Of a DNA stretch of 64,000 nt, positions 60,282 through 64,000 are shown in pieces; the stretch's first letter is position 1; every line of letters begins with the position of its first letter. A program made the translations under genes and the position numbers. The stretch is from DAHUYF01 sp035623985 (GTDB taxonomy: Bacteria > Pseudomonadota > Alphaproteobacteria > ATCC43930 > CGMCC-115725). The stretch spans positions 62,001 to 126,000 of the forward strand of contig DASPSJ010000091.1 of NCBI GenBank assembly GCA_035623985.1. The letters run 5' to 3'. Below the pieces are notes generated by a model. That model was not told where the DNA came from and searched no databases. It saw nothing but the letters and a program-made list of their open reading frames with translations.

Positions 60282-62075
60282 TTAGCTGGCCGGGCTGACC
60301 GGCGAGGACGGCTGGCCCTGCCCCGCCTGGCCGGTGCCGAGGGAGGTAGGGATGATCCGGCCGTCGGGATAGACGATCTTCATCGTCGCGCCGGAGATGT
60401 CTACATAGGGGGCGTTGGCGCGTTTCGCTTGGAGCTGCGCCTCCTTTTGGCCGGCGGCATAGCGCAAGCCGCTCTGAATTCCTTCGCCGAGCGCAACGCC
60501 CGGATAAGGCGATTTCGACGCCATCATGCCGGCGCCGGCCGCGATGAGCGACATCCACGGCGAGGAGAACGCGCGCGAAAGGCCGTCTTGGCCTGAAGAC
60601 GCCGGCTGATTGAAGGTGGACGGGAATCCGGAATCTTCGTTATCGCCAACGTTCCCGGATGGACTCGCATCGGCAAAACCGCGCGGGAAGCCGCCGGTCG
60701 AAAAGCTCGGGAATCCCGTCGAGCCGCCGCGGCATTGCTGTTGCGGCAAGGATTTCACTGCCTGATTGGCCACGCCGATATCGCGCAGGAGCGAGCCGAA
60801 ATCGACCCCCTGCGGCAATTGGCTGGGAGAAGGGGCTTTGATGTTGAGCGATGCACGCGAGCCGCTGCCGCCTTGCGGCACCGGCATGGCGCTCGCCAAC
60901 TGGATTGCTCGCCGGACGTCGTCGGCGTCGTTCGCCGAAAGGCCGGGGATGAAGCCGCCGTTGTCGCGATGGATCGAGGGGAACCCGATACGGCCGCCGC
61001 GCTTGGCGCCAGCGAAGAGCGACATGCCGGCGCCGACGAGAGGCGCATCGGTAAGCGCCGAATAGCCCAGGGCGGCATCGGTGGCCGCTGCTGCAGGGGC
61101 TATCGTAAAAGCGCCTTGAGGTGCCGAAAAAGCCGTGTCCATGCCCGCCGGTATGGCACTGCTCGGACCGGCCGACAAATTGTTATAAAGCCCGTAAGCG
61201 CCGAGCCCCGTGATGCCTAAGCCGGCCACCTGCCCAAGAACGCTCGGCCCCGGCCCGGTCGTGCTCGACGTGCCGCCCATGCCGGAGCCGGCGCCTTCGG
61301 TAATGCCCGCGAGGAAATTCGTCGCCGCATAGGGAAAGGCCTGCGCCGTCTGAAATTGCGCCGCCGGCACCGCCAGCTCTTCCTGCTGAAGCTGCTGCTG
61401 GAGCGCGCCGGTCTGCAGCTCGGCCGAAGCGCCGGAAAGCAGCGAATTCATCGCCGCCGCGCCGAGGCCGCTTTCGAGACCGGCCGCGTTCTCCGCCAGC
61501 CATCCCGTGCCTTCCGCGCCTTGCAACTGGAGATTCTGCTGCGCGTTCAATTCCTGCTCGGCGCCGGTGAAGCCGGTGCTCAAGACGTTGGCGAGGGTTG
61601 GCGCCTCGGCAAGGTTCTGCTGCTGGGCAAGCTGCGCGTCGAGCACCGCGGTCCGGTCGCCGCCGAAGCCGTTGCCCAATGCATTTCCCTGCGCCGTCGC
61701 CGCGTTGAACTGCTGCGCGTTCTGGTTGGCGTAGAGGTTTTGCAGCGCCTGCGTCACGGTGCTCGTATATGGGTTCTGGAACTCGTTGAGCGTGTTGAAC
61801 CCCTGCACTTGCGACATCGCTGGCGTCGCGCCGGCCGCGAGATAATTCTGCGCCGCGTTGATGTAGGGAAGCGCCGAGCCCTGCGCCTGGTTCGTCTCGG
61901 CAAATGCCGCCTGCTGAGTCGGATTGAAGCCGGCGATGACCGGCCCCTGATATTGGCTGAGCGGCGTCTGCGCCACCGCCGTGCCCTGATTGACGAGGCC
62001 CTGATAGGCCGCCAGCACCGGCGCCGGCGGCGAGCTCTGCTGGACGACGGTGTTGGTCCCGCTGCCGCACCCCAT
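60282..62075 (-). CDS. Phage virion-associated-like low-complexity protein
   Basis: A 597-residue protein with an N-terminal MGCGSG start, a Gln/Asn/Ala-rich region with regular helical repeats (about 20-260; AAFAETNQAQGSALPYINAA, LANVLSTGFTGAEQELNAQQ), a Gly-rich middle and a Pro/Ser-rich end. The FNPTQQAAF and AAYQGLVNQGTAVAQTP segments match a family seen in podovirus-like structural or DNA-ejection gene neighbourhoods. No enzyme motif is seen. It follows the GNAT gene by three bases. The virion role is inferred from context and composition. Confidence 0.65.
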   Translation of the reverse strand: MGCGSGTNTVVQQSSPPAPVLAAYQGLVNQGTAVAQTPLSQYQGPVIAGFNPTQQAAFAETNQAQGSALPYINAAQNYLAAGATPAMSQVQGFNTLNEFQNPYTSTVTQALQNLYANQNAQQFNAATAQGNALGNGFGGDRTAVLDAQLAQQQNLAEAPTLANVLSTGFTGAEQELNAQQNLQLQGAEGTGWLAENAAGLESGLGAAAMNSLLSGASAELQTGALQQQLQQEELAVPAAQFQTAQAFPYAATNFLAGITEGAGSGMGGTSSTTGPGPSVLGQVAGLGITGLGAYGLYNNLSAGPSSAIPAGMDTAFSAPQGAFTIAPAAAATDAALGYSALTDAPLVGAGMSLFAGAKRGGRIGFPSIHRDNGGFIPGLSANDADDVRRAIQLASAMPVPQGGSGSRASLNIKAPSPSQLPQGVDFGSLLRDIGVANQAVKSLPQQQCRGGSTGFPSFSTGGFPRGFADASPSGNVGDNEDSGFPSTFNQPASSGQDGLSRAFSSPWMSLIAAGAGMMASKSPYPGVALGEGIQSGLRYAAGQKEAQLQAKRANAPYVDISGATMKIVYPDGRIIPTSLGTGQAGQGQPSSPVSPAS

Positions 62076-62078
62076 GGC

Positions 62079-62657
62079 TCAGCCTCCGACGGTTTTTAGA
62101 GAGACGGCGGGCACGCTGCCGCGCGGCATTTTCGCCGGCGCGATCTCCGCCGCGCGCCGCTGGCGATAGCCGTCGGGCATGTCGACCCCGTGCATGAACA
62201 AGGCGCCCACTTGCGGCGCCTGGCGCTGGAAGAGACGCAGCTTCGGCAAAAGGCGGTGGCGCGTCACGATGCCGAGCAGGAGGGGAACGCGCAGCTCGCC
62301 CGTGCTCAACCGGTCGGCGCACCATTTGCCGAACTCGATGAGGCGCCTCGCATGGGTGGATTTGCGGTGGTCGGGATGGACGAAGCACCAGAGCTCGTTC
62401 AGGTGCCACGCCTCCGTGTACCAGAATTGCGAGAAGGCCATGCCGATCGACGCCTCGATGCCTTGCGCGCCGTCGATGACGCCGACGATGCCGCCTTCGC
62501 CATGCGTGCCCTTGTAGATGACGCCGCGGACCTTCTTTTCATCCATCGGCAGCAGCGCGTTCTCGACATAGAGCTCGAGCAGAAGGCGATAGATCGGCTC
62601 TTCGTCTTCCGGCCGCGCGAGGCGCACGCCGGCAAAGCCGGTCTCTCTCTCGCTCAT
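62079..62657 (-). CDS. GNAT-family N-acetyltransferase-like protein in the phage block
   Basis: A 192-residue protein with a GNAT-like core: LARPEDEEPIYRLLLELYVE, GGIVGVIDGAQGIEAS, and a pantetheine-loop-like LNELWCFVHPDHRKSTHARRL. Such proteins recur in phage head-tail gene clusters, where their role is unknown. Its ATG overlaps the stop of the upstream 445-residue gene (ATGA, 62654-62657), so it belongs to the same operon. Confidence 0.72.
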   Translation of the reverse strand: MSERETGFAGVRLARPEDEEPIYRLLLELYVENALLPMDEKKVRGVIYKGTHGEGGIVGVIDGAQGIEASIGMAFSQFWYTEAWHLNELWCFVHPDHRKSTHARRLIEFGKWCADRLSTGELRVPLLLGIVTRHRLLPKLRLFQRQAPQVGALFMHGVDMPDGYRQRRAAEIAPAKMPRGSVPAVSLKTVGG

Positions 62658-63991
62658 GATTTGACGGGCCCCGGCAGCCGCTTCATCGTGCGGACGATGT
62701 GCTTTCGCGCCTTGACGATGAAATCGTCGATCACGTCATGGCCCGCCTGCATCGCCGATTTCCGCGCATGGCGCTGGGGCTCGCGCCGCTTGGCGATTGC
62801 GCCGAAATGCTCGACCGCTTCCGGCCGCACCACGTATTCGCCGCCGGCGGCGAGAATGGACGTGGTGCGGTCGGGGTTGGCCGGCGGGCCGCCGGCGGCG
62901 CGTTGCGGCGCCCGCGGCGGCGGGAAGAGCGCGGGCGAAGGCGCGCGCGCCTTGGGCGCCTTTGCGCCCCAGCGGCCGTTGTGGAACATCGTGTCGAGGA
63001 GATGCGCGCCGTTGAGGCTGTTGCCCTCCCCGATGCCGGAGACCACGTCGGCCGGAATCACATGGCTGTCCGCCGGCACCGCCAGCGGCAGATGGTCGGT
63101 GCGGCCGGCGACCGGCGACTGGAGGAAGCCGCCGGGGTGATAGAGCTCGCCCATGGCGCCCGGCGCGGCGACGCCGGCCATCGCCTGCGGATTGGGACCG
63201 CCGCCGGCGCGGCGCGGGACGACGCCGCCGCGCTTCTGGCCGCCGCCGCCGATCGGCACGCCGTTGTAGAAGGAGCCGCTCCAGGGCGAGGGGGGTGGCG
63301 GGGGAGGCTGGTCATAGGGCATGAAGCCGGTGGGCGCCGGCGTCACCGCCGGCGGGTTCGCCGGCGTTCCGCCGAAGCCCGACGGCGCGGCCGTGATCGC
63401 GCTCGAGGGCGTCAGCAGCGCCTGCCCCGGCGACCAGCTCGGCCCCAGCTCGCCCGGGTTCCCGGCCGAGAACGACGTCACCGGCAGCAGCGTGCCATAG
63501 GCGCCGCGGATATATCCGCCGCCGCCGGATGCCGTGCTGCCATTGGCATCGCCCGCGCCGGCATAAGGGGCGTTCGGATCGGCGGAAGGAAAGCCGCCTT
63601 GGGCGTCCGCGACGGAGCCGAGCGAGGGGAAGCCCGCCCTCCCCCGGGATCCTGCCGTCCACTGCGGCGCGTCGGCCGATCCTCGCGCCGTCGTCCAGCC
63701 GCCGCCCTGGGTCCAGGGATCGTCGTCGAAGGCAGCATCCGGCGCGGACGCTGCGGCAGGCGCGGCGCCTCCCGCCCCTCCGGTCGAGCCGCCGCCGTCG
63801 AAGCGGCGAATGCCGCCGCCGCGCGCCTGGGGCGGCGCGGCGGGGGTGGCGGCGGCGCCCTGGCCTCCCGGCACCGGCATCGGCGCGGGCGCAGGAAAGG
63901 CGTTCGTCGCCGCCGGCGCCAGTTGCTTTGCCGTCATCGCCTTGCGGATCATCTGGCCCTGGGGGCTGCTGGGCGGCACCATCACGGCCAT
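62654..63991 (-). CDS. Phage-like Pro/Gly-rich protein, start may lie beyond the window
   Basis: At least 445 residues, dominated by Pro, Gly and Ala to about residue 260, then a more ordered C-terminal part (LPLAVPADSHVIPADVVSGI, SILAAGGEYVVRPEAVEHFG and a basic HARKSAMQAGHDVIDDFIVKA tail). The AGGEYV-type segment resembles phage tail or structural proteins. The ATG at 63991 is nine bases from the window edge and the frame stays open upstream, so the true start may be outside. Function unknown. Confidence 0.6.
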   Translation of the reverse strand: MAVMVPPSSPQGQMIRKAMTAKQLAPAATNAFPAPAPMPVPGGQGAAATPAAPPQARGGGIRRFDGGGSTGGAGGAAPAAASAPDAAFDDDPWTQGGGWTTARGSADAPQWTAGSRGRAGFPSLGSVADAQGGFPSADPNAPYAGAGDANGSTASGGGGYIRGAYGTLLPVTSFSAGNPGELGPSWSPGQALLTPSSAITAAPSGFGGTPANPPAVTPAPTGFMPYDQPPPPPPSPWSGSFYNGVPIGGGGQKRGGVVPRRAGGGPNPQAMAGVAAPGAMGELYHPGGFLQSPVAGRTDHLPLAVPADSHVIPADVVSGIGEGNSLNGAHLLDTMFHNGRWGAKAPKARAPSPALFPPPRAPQRAAGGPPANPDRTTSILAAGGEYVVRPEAVEHFGAIAKRREPQRHARKSAMQAGHDVIDDFIVKARKHIVRTMKRLPGPVKS

Positions 63992-64000
63992 CTGCTGCAG

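Overview
The window reads as the chromosome of a GC-rich, metabolically broad alphaproteobacterium (Rhodospirillales/Hyphomicrobiales type). The evidence is the alphaproteobacterial SOS mutasome imuA-imuB-dnaE2 with a GTTC-N7-GTTC LexA box, the two-domain dCTP deaminase, HspQ, a short PutA, and many ABC importers, molybdenum hydroxylases and CoA enzymes. No rRNA, tRNA, CRISPR array, complete IS element or replication origin was seen.

Layout. 1-8.3 kb is core and catabolic: a sugar-phosphate mutase (cut by the left edge) with galU; a J-domain/VWA pair; YbjQ; an extradiol-dioxygenase-like VOC protein with a molybdopterin oxidoreductase; and an acyl-CoA synthetase. 8.6-20.1 kb is an accessory island that looks like an uncharacterised small biosynthetic cluster. 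It holds a BesD-family Fe/2-oxoglutarate enzyme, a membrane desaturase-like diiron enzyme, a Lys2-like A-T-R protein with half a condensation domain, an aldo/keto reductase, a cytoplasmic gamma-glutamyltransferase-like protein, an MFS exporter and a long-form DapD-like succinyltransferase. It starts with an AT-rich stretch and a related 55-bp direct repeat lies on each side. 20.4-32 kb carries a P450, PutA, a carbohydrate-type ABC importer, a VOC dioxygenase and dCTP deaminase. 32-37.7 kb is the SOS mutagenesis operon. 37.7-41.1 kb has an enoyl-CoA hydratase, a decayed pyrE-like fragment, DedA, a small lipoprotein and a formyl-THF hydrolase-like protein. 41.1-50.6 kb is a divergent catabolic locus: an NMT1-type ABC importer facing two molybdenum hydroxylase large subunits, one 2Fe-2S subunit and a class II aldolase. 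50.6-57.3 kb is mixed housekeeping and envelope: MarC, GDP-fucose synthase-like, an alpha/beta-hydrolase without its serine, a GtrA-fused glycosyltransferase, HspQ, a CoA transferase and a TonB-like protein. 57.4-64 kb, all on the minus strand, is a phage-derived block: low-complexity virion-like proteins, a GNAT, and a lysis cassette with an unexpected class 3 lipase-like gene.

How the genes may work together. The best candidate for an undescribed system is the 8.7-20.0 kb island. In the first enzyme, residues that I recall as lysine-binding in the halogenase BesD occur at a constant +20 offset, but an Asp sits where the halogenase has Gly, so a hydroxylase acting on free lysine or a close analogue is predicted. 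The A domain has an Asp in its pocket that fits a basic side chain. A terminal reductase domain would release an amino aldehyde, and the remaining enzymes could reduce it, acylate it, process a gamma-glutamyl group and export it. This pathway is inference. The 41-51 kb locus looks like uptake and hydroxylation of a small aromatic or N-heterocyclic compound; the substrate cannot be read from sequence.
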